From Styela clava (lineage: Eukaryota; Chordata; Ascidiacea; Stolidobranchia; Styelidae): a stretch of 64,000 bases of DNA. The number at the start of each line of letters is the position of its first letter. The stretch's first letter is position 1. Position numbers and translations under genes: made by a program. The stretch lies in assembly GCF_964204865.1 (NCBI RefSeq), contig NC_135254.1:19039001-19103000 (forward strand), given 5' to 3'. Shown here in pieces: positions 36,570 to 49,042 of the stretch. The notes under the pieces are model-generated. The model searched no databases, was not told where the DNA came from, and saw only the letters and a program-made list of their open reading frames with translations.

Positions 36570-37650
36570 CTTTAATACACGGCAAAAACTAAATTGTTCT
36601 GCGGCCCGAGTGCCAGAATTTGATCCAGACTAAATAGTAAAATTGCCCCCACTTGTTATTGGTGAATCTTCATAGAATGTAATTTGGAAAAACATAACTG
36701 TATCGATCGTTTTTTTATTCTAGCACTCAGATAAGACGCCGTTAGATCGAGACCACGAAAACCAATGATTCCAGCAGAGTTTGAACTGAGTTTAAAGCAA
36801 GTTTTCCATCTTCCATAAATCACATAGCTGAGATACTGATATATGACATGATATATAAGACTACAACATAACGAAAAATCCATCAGTTATTTAAGGGATG
36901 TTTTATATTTTCACCAACGACCAGTTATGAGGCTATGAGATTAAAAATATAACATGGACGAGCACAAAAGAGATAAAAATTAGATTTAACAGGTTTGTTG
37001 ATTTTTGAAAATAAGGTCAGTTTAATTTGTGATTCGCGTCAATAACAGGAATACTTCCCGCTCGTGTCAAACACAGTGGGAATTGCTTCAAAACAAAGCG
37101 ACACCTAAGTTCGTGATAAGCGAGATGAAATCAGTAAAAAGCTGTTTATTCAATAAACAAAGGTTTTAGAATGAATTGAGGAAATTTTTTGCAGGAGATG
37201 CGTGCAACACAAGTAGATTTTTTTAAGCGTCACTTGTCTGGAATATCATGTTGATACACAATAATATACATGTGCATAGAGAATATATTCATTAAATAGA
37301 GTTACAAATTGCGTTGCAGCTACCTAGCTTATATTTATCAAGTAAGCGGCGAATTGGGAAAGATACGATATGAGTATTATTAGGATCTTATGTTTTATAG
37401 ACCCAATTGCTGTATTGGAATAGGATTACTGTACATATAAAAATCAAACCAGCTGTTTATAAAACAGCACAATAAGCCCCATTCCATCTACGATTTAGAC
37501 CACACATCCATTCCTACTGTCAGTATATACATTTGAATTACACTTTTGTTTCATATCGGCTGCATAATTTCATAATAGGAGTGAGACAAATTAGGGTTAC
37601 TAGTTTTATGTGTAATAACATAGCGTGTAGGGTTTCCTTCCATAGCTTTA

Positions 37651-40600
37651 ATGGCAAAGTTACGATGTCCTCATGTTGAACTAATTGCATTTTTTGTTTG
37701 CTGTACAATATACTCTTCGCGCACAATTTTGAATGAATTCATTTATCAGGTATGTAGGTTATTTCTTATGTTTAAATAAAAATGGGCATTTCATCGTTTT
37801 CTCTAAGTTTTTTTAAGTATCGATGAATGCACCTCTGTAAACAAACATGCCTGCAACGAATACACGATATATACGATCTAAGCGCAATCTGTAATTACTT
37901 TCAACGCAGGTCGTTTCGGAAAAGAACAATTTCACCACAGATCATTCATTGAATTACTGCGCTGACAACTTTACACAGTCAGGAGTAAGAAGAACTGTAG
38001 CGGAAGAAACATCAAGGCAAGTTTCGAATGCCACAACTTTTTTAAATTGTACTAGTCAGAGTATACTGAAAGAGTATACTAATATCTTTGATATTTTACG
38101 AGTTAAAGCTCCAAAGTGTTCGCATCGGCTTTCAAAATATTTACGCGAAGGTTCCGATTCTTAATGTCCAATTTCCAATTAGTGATTCTTGAAAACTGTA
38201 GTAATAATTTCTCCATATAAAAAGGATGTGCATTCTCAAAGTAGATTTGGAAGTTATTCAGAGATACCAGTAATACCGAATTATATGGGGCAGATTACGT
38301 CATCTTATCCGATTGCCTATTTGAGTTTTTCCTAGCATGTTCTCCCAAAGATACAAATGTATTCGGTTATGTGAAGTTTCAAAGACATTACTCACTTACT
38401 AGCAATTGTTAATCGACCTAATCCTATCTCAGTCTTTTCTTTTTTGTAAAACGTAAACGTTTGCTTCGACCAATTCGTGCTTGATTGTCCCACATTTTAA
38501 AAATTATGCAAGCTGGTACTCCCACGGCTATTCTTAACCTAGTTGGTCGAATAAAAACGACAGTCAACATATATATTATTGGTTTCAAACTAGTCATATA
38601 ACAAATCTGGCTCGCGTAGCGTAATTTAGATAGTGAAAAATAAGATCGTTCGGACTTTAAATTGATCAACGATAATTTTCTTTATATTAAATAATTTGTA
38701 CAGATGGGGTATGTATGAAAAAGTGGCTCAGCAAATCTCCAACGTCGTGGCAGCTTTGGTAATTACTTCAGCAAGTGACCAGATCGGACGTAAAAAAGCT
38801 CTGCTTTTTCCTGTAATGGGAATGGTGATATCTTCAACATTTCAGACATGTATAATCAAGTTTAAGTGCGTTGTATTGACATCTATATTTTAGTCTAAAC
38901 TTTTAAGAAATTTGGATTGGATCAAAATGATGGATGAAAAAACGAAATACGCGAATTCTTCAAAAATAAACTTTCAGTAAACTTACTTACATTGACTCTT
39001 TTTTACAATTAGTTTATTTGCAGATTACCGCTGTTTTACATTGTCATCAATGGGTTTTTTGAAGGAGCGTTTGGTGCTTATGACGTCCTCATAGATTTGT
39101 GTACCGTCTATATCACCGATACTGTGTCGTTAGAAAACAGAGGGAAAAGGTTTGTTATTTTATTTTCAATTATTGACGTAATTAATATATTTTGATGATG
39201 TTTTACTGGTTTCAACAGTATAATTGAAAAGTAATCTAATTACACATTACTACCAGTGAATAAATCGAGGAAAGGCGACGTGGGAATTTACTTACAATTA
39301 TGATTCAAAATTGCGGATGAACACTCTAAAATAGAAATAAACTTTATATCGTTTTATAACTAAAGGTTTATCGTAGGGTAGTAATAAGGGAATAAAAACA
39401 AAACTCTATATTAATAAAATAGTAGCCTTAATACAATGGGCGTCGTCTAAAACGTTAAAAATGAAACTGAGAATGATTTTACTCAAAGTATTATTGCTCA
39501 CGATATACAAAATACAATTCCAAAAAACTAAGCGGAATCCTATATATATAGAATATACGCACATAACCTTTGTAAGATATTGACAGAATACTATCCCTTC
39601 ATTTATTTTGTATACCTTGACCCGGCAATGATTAGTCGGTATTGAAGGTAAAATTTGTTTGAATAACCTTAGTCAGCTTAGCAGTAATTGGGAATTGACA
39701 AACCCGATAGAGCATATTATTACGTAACAACTGCACGTTTCCCTACTGCCAAGTTTTAGGAATAACCTTGACTGGCAAACGCTCTTTCACAACGGTATTC
39801 ACAACGGTAGCAGTGGCATCAGCCTAGTAGCTTTGTAGTAGACGTTTCTCAGACATAAGGACAAAAACATTTTGTAATAGAAAGACCTTCAAAATAAAAA
39901 TAAAATCTTAGAAATAAAGGACGTTATGGCAGCCCTGCTTGATTTATCACGAAACCAATTCAATTTAAATACATAGTACCAAAATTATGCGGCAATGTTT
40001 CGACTTATGGTAAATATTTGAAGGAAAGGGGAGTGGGGTGCAGGGAAAAGACACGTTGCCTAACACAACAATATTAACCAATATTTCCAACTCCCGAGTT
40101 GTCATGGCCTGATTCAACATTGAGTAACCGACATAAACTCTACTTTAACTTTGTTTCAATTCATTGCAATTCAAATTATTATCATCCTTAGTTTTAATCA
40201 AAACGAAGCAAAGAAATGGCTGAACGCCGATGCAGAGTTTCGTTTGCAGAAACTTTTTTGATGCCTCGTTTGCATCTTATATTGGAAACGAAACAGCGGC
40301 AAGATCCTCACTAAAGTTAATTGTGTTTGTACATAATTTGGCATGTAGCTACATGTTTTTTCATGTTGGGTGTTTTTTGTGTGCCGTACTTACGCATAAC
40401 AAGTGCCCAGCGCTGCATTTTATTACGCAAATATATTATGGTATTATTTTATGTTCTACCAATTTAAATTTTTGGCCGGCACATTATTTGTTAGTTTATC
40501 TTCATTTGAAATGTTTTCTGTGTGCCTTTTTACCTAGAAGTATAGTGAGTGCCCGTCATTGGATTTATTACGAAAATTTATGTTATTATATCATGTTCCA

Positions 40601-43600
40601 TTCACTTCATTTTTTTGCCGATTCGCGAGTACATTTTATTCAATTTTACCGGTCGGCCATGTTGAAAGGGTTGGAAACCGCTGGTATAGCATATGGTGAA
40701 GAGAACCACACAATATTATCGAAACTTCCTGTGCAATTCCAGCTATCTTTGAACTAAATTTCCGTTGTATTGTTCATAGGTGACATCATGATTTCAAAGT
40801 ATCGCATTTGCAAAACACATTCAGGCTTATAAGAGATTAATATCGTTTAAAAAAATCGCGGAAGTTCACGTCAATCATTTACTTTCTGTTCGCACAGCGC
40901 AACGCAAATTCAACCCTAAATATATCATAAGGTATTCTGATTATAATTTTGATCAAAGACCTTATTATATTTTTAAAAACTGACATATCAGAAGTAGAAA
41001 TGCATTAAAATACAGAAATTCATGGACATAGAACACGTTGAATTTTTCTCCTTTGAAAATTTGCAAGGTTTACGCTTTGTCACGTGATTTGTAACTCCGA
41101 GAGTCGAAATCGCAGACTTTCAATAACGATAAAATGACTCAAAACTTCCCACTAAATCTCTAAAAAATTTAATTTTAACGTCTGTTTACTAGAAAAAGTT
41201 TTTACAATTATATATTCAAATTAACAAATTGAATACAGTATAAAAAATGTAATTTGTTTGTGGCAATTTCATTGAGAATGCGCCCGAAGAGCCGAGCTTA
41301 TTGGCAGCGGTGGAATTTTTGTATGTGTGTGTGAGGTTATCTGGGTATTCAGTATTGATACATTTTTGTTCATGACCTTATTACCGATCAGTCGATCACG
41401 GTCGAAAGCAGGTTGGCCACCCCTGATATATTAGATAGTATGTACAACTCAGTAAGCTAAAACCCATTTTTTTCCATTTAAATCAACAACCATTATTCTC
41501 AATTTTTAGACTTACAATATTGGAGGTATTTTCACATTTCGGCGGAGGAATTTCTCTTCTCGGTACAGGATTTTGGATCAAGTATCAAGGCTTCGTTCCC
41601 CCATCATTGTTTCTAGTTTCTTGCAGTTGTGTTGGATTAGTTTTACTCGCATTCCTTCCATCCACGAATATCGTCTCAAAATATCATGAGAATGAAGACT
41701 CAGTCAATTTATTAACAACGGATAGAAAGGAAGAGCCCGAGCTAAATTCTACAACAAAAACTAAGTTGGGCATTTGGATACAAACGAAAATCTTTTGGAA
41801 AATATGTTCAAGTGATAAAAGCGTATGTCATATTTGTATACAAGGTAAGCAATTTGTATTTCCTAACGAAATTTGCTATAACAACTATAATTCACTGTTT
41901 GTTGAAATAATTATTATTATGTTTTGTCTGAAGAAATTGGATTACGATCTATCGATAACAAATAGCATTCAATTCATGAAAATAGATCATTTTATACTAG
42001 TTTGCACTCTGATACTATCTCATTCAAGCATATTTGTGGTAATTGCTTTATACTTATTCGTATAGCACGTAAACTAGGAAAACGGGCTAGTAGTTCATTA
42101 TATTCACAACATAATTGTTGCGGTTTAATTATTTTCATGTACTTCGGAAGCATTCATAAAGAGCATAGCCATATCGCCGTAATACTTTGGGCACATTGCG
42201 TTACTCAGATTAAATTGAAATTAGTAATAGATTTTTATAACATAATCAAAAATTCATTAAGATTTAGTTGGTCGACGTCTCCATTATTCAAACGTGATCG
42301 GGTATTTTTCGTTTTTATGTGTGGACTATATAACAATACAGTCGAGTATATGGCAAAAAATCATCTTCGCTATTTCCTAAAAATTCTATGCCTAGGAACA
42401 GTATGCGACCACATGAATACCTATAGCTAATATTATTATTCAAATTCACATGAGCTTTATTACTATATACAATGACGTGAAATAATTGCTTGTCAGAATT
42501 GTTATCTACCACAATCGTTCTTATAGCCTGTTTATAAAGTTGGCGAAGGCGTACATAATAATTGATTGGACGACGAGATTGCGTTGCAGATCTTGAGAAG
42601 TACAAATATATGCTAAATATTCAGCATTCTATACCGTGTGAGACGCAACTTGCCTATTCATAGTGAAACGTTCCTCTCATTTAACTATGGTATACTTGTC
42701 GAGTTTACTGATATAGTTCGGTTTACTAACTTAAAAATAATTATTGATTTCTTTTTGTAGGAAATACTAAATTGTGTTCGCACGCTGGAAATATACACAA
42801 GGGCCGTGTATGGAGATTGTGGTTCTATATCATCGCTTATGCGTTGTATATGTTTGTGGTAAACGGAATTGAACTTTTTCGAACGATGTTCTTCATTTCT
42901 CGACCAATTTGTTTTACTCCAGAACTTGTCGGAGCCCAGAATGTGAGTGTATCTCCAGCTAGCATAGTCTTTACCAACCTTAAATTTTGGAATTTGAATA
43001 CAATCGTTTCAGAAAAACAACCTGAACGGAATTAAGGGATTTGATTTGGAAATACAATTTTTACAGATTTGAGCATGTTACGATTCATTGGATGAATATT
43101 TCACAAATTGTATCCCAAACAGGACTATTGGGATATGCCATTTCCGTCATCCTGATTCTATGCCATTTCTCCTGACCTGTATCAAACATGTTTGTGTTAT
43201 TTTCTATTTAACTGATTGGAATGTTTGGTTGTATTAAGATCTTTTCCAACAGTAAGACTTACATTAGGTTAACTGTGTTGTGCTTCATTCACAAACATTG
43301 GATTTATACAAAGACACTCAAATTGGTAACCTGTAAGGAATCGGATCATCAGTCTTCCCAACAAGTACTTGATGTAGCAATCCTTCAGAATGTATAATAT
43401 AATGAGTCTGATACCTTCTTTGGTGCATTTTACTCGTCAGCAATAAACCACCATCTTCGCTGTTATCCCCTATCAGATTCCAATCAGCTTTTAAAAGTTT
43501 AGTCAACTGTTCGAAATCAATATTTTGATATATTTAATGTTTAGAATTAAAATCTTTGTTGTTCAGGCTGTAATTTCACCTTGATATTCATATTCGGTTA

Positions 43601-45154
43601 CCGACAGAACATTTTCATTCAGAGTCTCGACGCTTCGTCCATTATTTTCTCAATATTTCTGGTCATTTTTTATGAAAATGTACTTCACATGGAAAGTCAG
43701 GCAATATTGATAACTGCAATGTTCGCTCGTTTTACTACGTCGCTATTGATGTTTTGCTCGAACGAAGCTACACTTATATTCATTGGTGAGTTATTTGTAT
43801 TATATATATATAAGAAAATACCGTTATTACTCCTAATTCATCAAAGTCATTTTTTGATATTCATTATACTCGGAATATAAACATTACAAAATAAGAATTA
43901 TTTTCACAAATTTCCTCCTAAACTCAAATTGAATATGGGATTTGGTGTATTTTATATGATGTGCTTTTGTTAATATCCAAGAGGTCCAATAATATTCTTT
44001 TGGTCATACTTTATACTTGAAGAACCACTCCGATACATAGCTATTTATATGTTTTAATATATATATTGCAGAATTGTACGTATGTTTAAGTAATAACTTA
44101 TGAAACCTGCAAATCTTATCCCAATTTCATATTTAGGTATATATATACATCTGATTATCTAATGGAATTCTAATTGGTTTTCTGTATCTGCTCTTTTTCA
44201 CCTTCATTTTCTTTCTCCTACTGTTCATTTTACAGCCAACTACTAAGTAACATGATTTGGAGAAGATATAAGATCTTTTACCCAAAATCCTGTCAAATAT
44301 TTTCTGTAGCACGACCACCATCGCTTCATGCAGTTTTCGTGAAATGGAGAATACCCTAACCGGCCAACCTAGTGGGTTGCGTGGCTCTTCAATAATGATA
44401 TCGAGTTGGCCATGTTGCAAAAATATTCAATTTCCCGATTCTTCAAACCTTACTTTGATATTAGAACCTTAGGTGTTAATGCTTCAAAACCAGCTTTGTT
44501 TCCCGGGGCTTCTTTCCTCCAGCAAGATTTTGTGTTAGACTTTTTTCGTAATTTTTTGAGCTATCATTTCTTATAAACTCGACTATGGCTATGTTTCATG
44601 TGCAAAAATCTTTCGATTTATGTAAACTTTATTATTAAAAATATTTAGCTACCAGTATCGGCTCGTTCAGTAATATAACGTCACCATATTTGAGAGGAGG
44701 GATATCATCACTAGTATCATCATTCGAACAAGGTAAGCAGCATACAGCATGAAAATACAGATTTTTCATATCAGAATAGTTTAGTATAGACTCATTTACA
44801 TGTTTCAGGATCGGTTTTTGCTTTGCTGTCTTTTGTCAATGGAATTATCGGGATATTCACCCCAATTGTTGTTTTGACTTTATATCCAGCAACTCTCGCT
44901 ATCTCCTACTCATTTATATGGATTGTGATGGCATCAATACTATGTTGTCCACTGATTCTAATGACGTAAGTTAAATCTATATTTTATGATCTGTCCATTA
45001 GCTCTAAACGGTACATCATGCACACTTTGTAGACCTACTAGTGAACAGTCAATCCTGATGTTTTCCTTATGTCCATTTGTCGAAAAACTGCATTGTTGTT
45101 TTTAGAATCGTATGGATAGCGGATAAGAAGCGGACAGACTCAACAAATAAATGA
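37651..45154 (+). CDS. SLC46-like (PCFT-type) MFS transporter, gene 3, 10 exons, 485 aa
   Basis: Coding exons: 37651-37749, 37910-38016, 38704-38859, 39024-39149, 41510-41844, 42761-42942, 43623-43785, 44649-44732, 44809-44965 and 45106-45154. Exons 1-9 have the same lengths as in gene 2. The last exon is 9 bases longer, and an aataaa overlaps the stop region (45146-45151). The same family residues are kept, including D94/R98, D153, E168, R405 and the C50/C325 pair, as is the central-loop C269-x2-C272 with C280-x-H282. Differences from gene 2 cluster in the N-terminal helix and loop 1 (for example D24R) and in the central loop. One arginine after the conserved R405 has become glycine (R406G). 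Intron 4 is about 2.4 kb and carries a hAT fragment. Intron 2 has a GC donor. It appears intact. Confidence 0.92.
38017..38018 (+). promoter_or_regulatory. GC splice donor of intron 2 (gene 3)
   Basis: The exon ends ACA TCA AG and the intron begins gcaagt, the classic GC-AG donor context. It joins to ATGG at 38704 to restore R-W. Confidence 0.8.
40185..40683. mobile_element. 3' fragment of a hAT element in intron 4 of gene 3
   Basis: From tccttagttttaatcaaaac to the end gaaagggttggaaaccgctg it resembles the last 500 bases of the element at 35374-36569, including an ...aagcaaagaaatgg transposase remnant and the subterminal ttaccggtc. No left end is visible. Confidence 0.75.
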
Positions 45155-45370
45155 AGATAAAAATTCGCAGCTACTCATTTTATCGTGATTTGTTGCACCC
45201 TTTATCTGTTGTTCAAGTTTTCTGTTGCTACAGGAAATATGATAAAAAGTTCAAATAAGCAAACAATAATAAAATTAAACTTGCGAACATTACAGCACAT
45301 CTGTATTTTTTTTGTTTTGCTAATAACCCAAACGTATGCGAACAGCTGTATAGCATCAACATCAATTATT

Positions 45371-45930
45371 TTTTAATAATCCAGTATAGACCTTATTCAT
45401 TAAAAACCCATCCTACGCGCAAAAAGAAAAGTGATTTAAAAAAACAATTTTAACATTAGCTCTTATGGGGAATGTGATCACCAGAGCAGAAATTTGCATT
45501 TTTTGTAATTTTCTAGATATCTTTCATTGTATACGTGAGCAGTTTTGAGGATAGAATATTTTTTACATCTTTTTTGATATTTTTATCATGATGAACATGG
45601 TCAAGATTTTTGATAATCGTTCATTGAAATTTTAATGTGCGCGGTGTTTCCGATGACGTCATTCTCACTAGACCATGAGTATCTGCCAACGCGCCGTGCT
45701 CCGTGGGATATGCGCTCCAACTGCTTGTGATAACAGAATGCTGTACTGGAATACCGGTACCGGGACCACAACTGGCGTTCAACGAAAGACCTATTTTGGT
45801 TTTTATTGGATGTTATATATTTCATGAATTCCATGAAACTATGTACATTTCTGATACACCTTTCAAAATCCAATGGCCTAACTCAGTTCATATGTTGACA
45901 CCATGTACCTATCCCAAAATTGGTGATGTT
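45371..45930. other. gene-free stretch after duplication unit B
   Basis: A GC-richer patch near 45640-45790 has no recognised gene. The minus-strand open frame here (45601-45873) has no domain I recognise and no splice context. Confidence 0.45.
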
Positions 45931-46397
45931 CAGGGCTGGATTTAGACCTTGAGAGACCCGTTCATATTTTTGAGCTCAGAATTTTTCTCTAAACAACACC
46001 ACATGTCATTGCTTAAAATTTAAAAATATGAGTGCATTAAACTATTCATTCCCCCAATTAAAAAAATAAAAATTTACTTGAGGCAGTTTTGCTTTCAATT
46101 TCTTTGATCAAACTACCGCTACAGTCATACTTTAACATAGAAACTTCCAGCAGAATGCGCATAATAATAATTTCCCCCATTATGATGCAAACGACGCAAT
46201 AATGGCTGTTTACAATGTGGTTGAAACCAGTTGTGTACAGAATTTTCTACTCTGAAAAGCTTGATATATATATATATATATATATACTTTTCGTAAGGTT
46301 CAAACTTGTCAAGTTTTCAAAAGAATTACAAACTTCGAAACCGAATTTCGAGGCTCTAGGTTTCAGCCTGCCTAGCCTATTGGTAAATCCAGCCCTG
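45931..46397. mobile_element. non-autonomous hAT element, 467 bp
   Basis: The ends cagggctggattta and taaatccagccctg are 14-bp perfect inverted repeats. Flanking gtgatgtt (45923-45930) and gtaatggt (46398-46405) agree at 6 of 8 positions. The interior includes a (TA)n microsatellite at about 46264-46287. There is no coding capacity. Confidence 0.88.
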
Positions 46398-46405
46398 GTA
46401 ATGGT

Positions 46406-47538
46406 CCCTACAGCAAATTGTTGTCCCTAATCACTCAGCAGATTGAAATAAATGGTTTTCAGCATTTATTAGCAAAGATAGATATTTCAATTAAACATAT
46501 AGTTCAACTTAAAGCCTGTATAATGATATTATGAATATATGTCCCATTATTACTGCATTGTGAGAAGGCTTTCCACACTATCAAGTCTATAAGGTTTTAG
46601 CGTCTTCCAATGTCTCAGATGGAAACTTCAGTCTTCATTTCGCATATTCTTTTCATTAATGCCATTAGCATTCGAAGCTTGACTGATTCCAATGTACCTT
46701 TTCCATTGTTGTTTAATGTAATATCCTAAACATGACTTCAAATTTTTTTCTCACTTCAATCATCACATGTTTGAATACCCGAGCTGACTTCTACTGATTT
46801 GTTATTAGTTTACAATTTTTTTTTTTATAAATTAACTGTTATACTTGCTAAGTGTCCACTAAGTGAAAATCTACAAAAAAAAGCAGTGGTTTAATAATGG
46901 ACTACATTTTTAACCGAATCCAAAAATATTCCGTAACTTAGTCAATCCTTCCTCCAAGGAGTTTGTGTTAAATTGTTCAAACATCTTAATCAACTGTCAA
47001 TTTTGATAGCGAACATGGGGGGCAGGGGGGAGCTGACTGTGATGGTCGTATCGCTCCACAGTCTATCCGAATAACTGTGTGTTTTGTATATAATTTTTAT
47101 TGATTCAATGCTTGTATTTTGGTTGACGAAATAAATCTTTCTCTCGTATTCAGTCATGTTTTTTAACCTAGTTAGGAGACCGGTATTGTGTTTATGGTAA
47201 TTTGTTTATGATTTGGAAGTGGCAAGAAACGAATTAGTTTTTTATTCATACACAAACGTAAGTTTATGAAAACTAGTAAAGCATCTTATTTGTAAATTAA
47301 CTGTTTCAAGTTACAGCAAATGCGTTAACTGAAATCGAAGTCAAACTTTGAAATGTGGTTTTGAGTATTGTGCTGCCAGAGCAATCAGTCATGCACAAGA
47401 TAACAGCTGCCATTATCATCTACTGCTACATAATATCTGAAATGGTATGCCACTCATTGTTGATCAATTCATACCAATATAAAATAAGTGATGTTTTAAA
47501 AAAACAATTGCTATAAAAACATAGTTAATATCTTGCAG
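46406..47538. other. gene-free stretch with a possible signal-peptide exon
   Basis: At about 47392-47445 an ATG opens a short hydrophobic frame (M-H-K-I-T-A-A-I-I-I-Y-C) running into a gtatgc donor. It would suit a signal peptide, but its phase does not match the next exon at 47539, so I do not join them. Otherwise nothing is recognised. Confidence 0.35.
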
Positions 47539-47696
47539 GGATTCGATTGATCGGAGTGTATACATCAACACCATATCCATCAGCAAAAGACCTTCTTGAC
47601 ATTAGGAATGTTTTGATTGATTTGAACGTGACAGCACGTCTAAATAATTCTCAATGCTCAGATGGTATTGTTGCTTCCGACATCTCAACAAAATAA
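47539..47696 (+). CDS. terminal exon of an unrecognised gene, copy A
   Basis: The acceptor tcttgcag is followed by 158 bases in phase 1, encoding a peptide with P-Y-P-S-A-K-D-L-L, then R-N-V-L-I-D-L-N-V-T (a glycosylation sequon), and ending S-D-I-S-T-K at TAA. An aataaa lies at 47770-47775. Copy B (49700) has the same length and stop. A third relative lies on the minus strand (59177 downward), where an upstream exon is also seen. I do not recognise the family. The NVT/NNS sequons suggest a secreted or extracellular part. Whether it is still expressed is unclear. Confidence 0.45.
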
Positions 47697-48363
47697 TGCA
47701 ACGACACAAATATTACATTGTCTGACTTATAAATATCAACTTATTTTATTATTGTAGAACAATGTAGCAAATAAATATTCAGACGTAGGATATAGTAGAA
47801 TGTTTCTTTTAGAATAGTAACTTTGCTTTCGACAGGCCTGGGAAGCGTTATTTTTACCTTTTGTATAATCTGATGCGATCGCTCAATTATGGAAGTGGAA
47901 ATAAGTTGAGAGTCAACAAACGAAAGTCGATAACTCGGGAGAGATAACAAAATGTGTCGCAATACCACAGGAACGCTAATTAAGGCTTTACATATTATCA
48001 GTAATTCTGTATATCACAATGCGAAACATATTGAACATAATTGCTTTTGGGTCACCGATTTTAATGCTCGTTCGATATACATTGTTTAGAATAGCCTACT
48101 TTCCATATTTCAAAGAATTTGATTCTATTCAATTATCTAGGAATTTTGGTTTACAAAAAGTCGATCAAGTTTCCAAGTAATGAATTTTTAAGGAACACTG
48201 AGGCAAAAGTGTGCGAAATGAACTAGAAAGTGCTTTGATATATTTAAACAGCAATGGTCTAGGTCTAGGTGAAGTATAGGGTCCCATAGTAATCGGGGAA
48301 AAATTTGAAAAAATGAATAAATTTTATAAAGCTGCTCTGGCTGCTGCTGTTGACCATCTATGT

Positions 48364-49042
48364 TAGGGTCGTCAAACCCGTGGCCCAAGGGCCACATGTG
48401 GCCCGCCGGAGGTTTCCGAGTGGCCCGCGTGGTATTATTCGAATCCCAATGTCTTTCACAAATCTGAGCCTTTATTGAAACTTCTAATAAAAAATGTCGT
48501 TCAAACGCACGAGAAGCAACACCTAGCTATCGAAAGCTTCTTTTATGTCCATTTATGGCCGTTATTGCTAGTGAGACATGTTTGAATTTATTTTTATCGT
48601 CTGCCATGTATTTCTATCTGTTTTCCTGTATTTTTTTTGTGAAGCTAGAAGAGGCAGTTTTATGACCTATATATTTGACAGCATTCACTTCTACGAGCAA
48701 TTTTTTTCACAGATGAACCAAGTAAAATCCCCCGTGAGACACTAATTTCTGACAGCCACGTGAAAAATCCGCTCCGCATTTCTACATCGTCCATTGCACC
48801 TATGATTGACAAACTTGTCGGATAAACGCAGTGCCATACTTCCCATATATATTATGTGTGGTTAAAACTTTTGACTTTACTGTATCTTCGTATTTTCGTT
48901 GTTCTTATAATTTAGGTGCTTTGTTTGTTTTTTCTTTGATCTGCAGTGGGTGAAACTAGAATATAACTACCATGTCAAGTGGACCGCGCAATCATTCGTA
49001 AACTAAATGTGGCCCTTCGTCCAAAAAGGTTGGACAACCCTG
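48364..49042. mobile_element. hAT element, 679 bp, perfect 8-bp target duplication
   Basis: It is flanked by atctatgt at 48356-48363 and 49043-49050. The ends tagggtcgtcaaacc and ggttggacaaccctg are imperfect inverted repeats; subterminal gtggcccgccgg/gtggcccgcg occur. Copy B of the duplication lacks it, so it inserted after the duplication. Confidence 0.93.

Larger units (their letters stand above)
33790..45370. repeat. segmental tandem duplication, unit B
   Basis: This block matches unit A (23745-31690) and contains SLC46 gene 3. It is longer because of a hAT insertion (35374-36569) and about 1.9 kb of extra sequence in intron 4 (about 39600-41450). Gene order and orientation are the same, so it is a head-to-tail duplication. 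Confidence 0.9.

Noticed and set aside
40230-40757. 175-codon open frame in intron 4 of gene 3
   Set aside because: It is a frame through the decayed hAT 3' fragment and runs past its terminal repeat into flanking sequence; no conserved domain is in frame.
46264-46287. (TA)n tract
   Set aside because: An ordinary dinucleotide microsatellite inside a hAT element; mentioned there and not listed separately.
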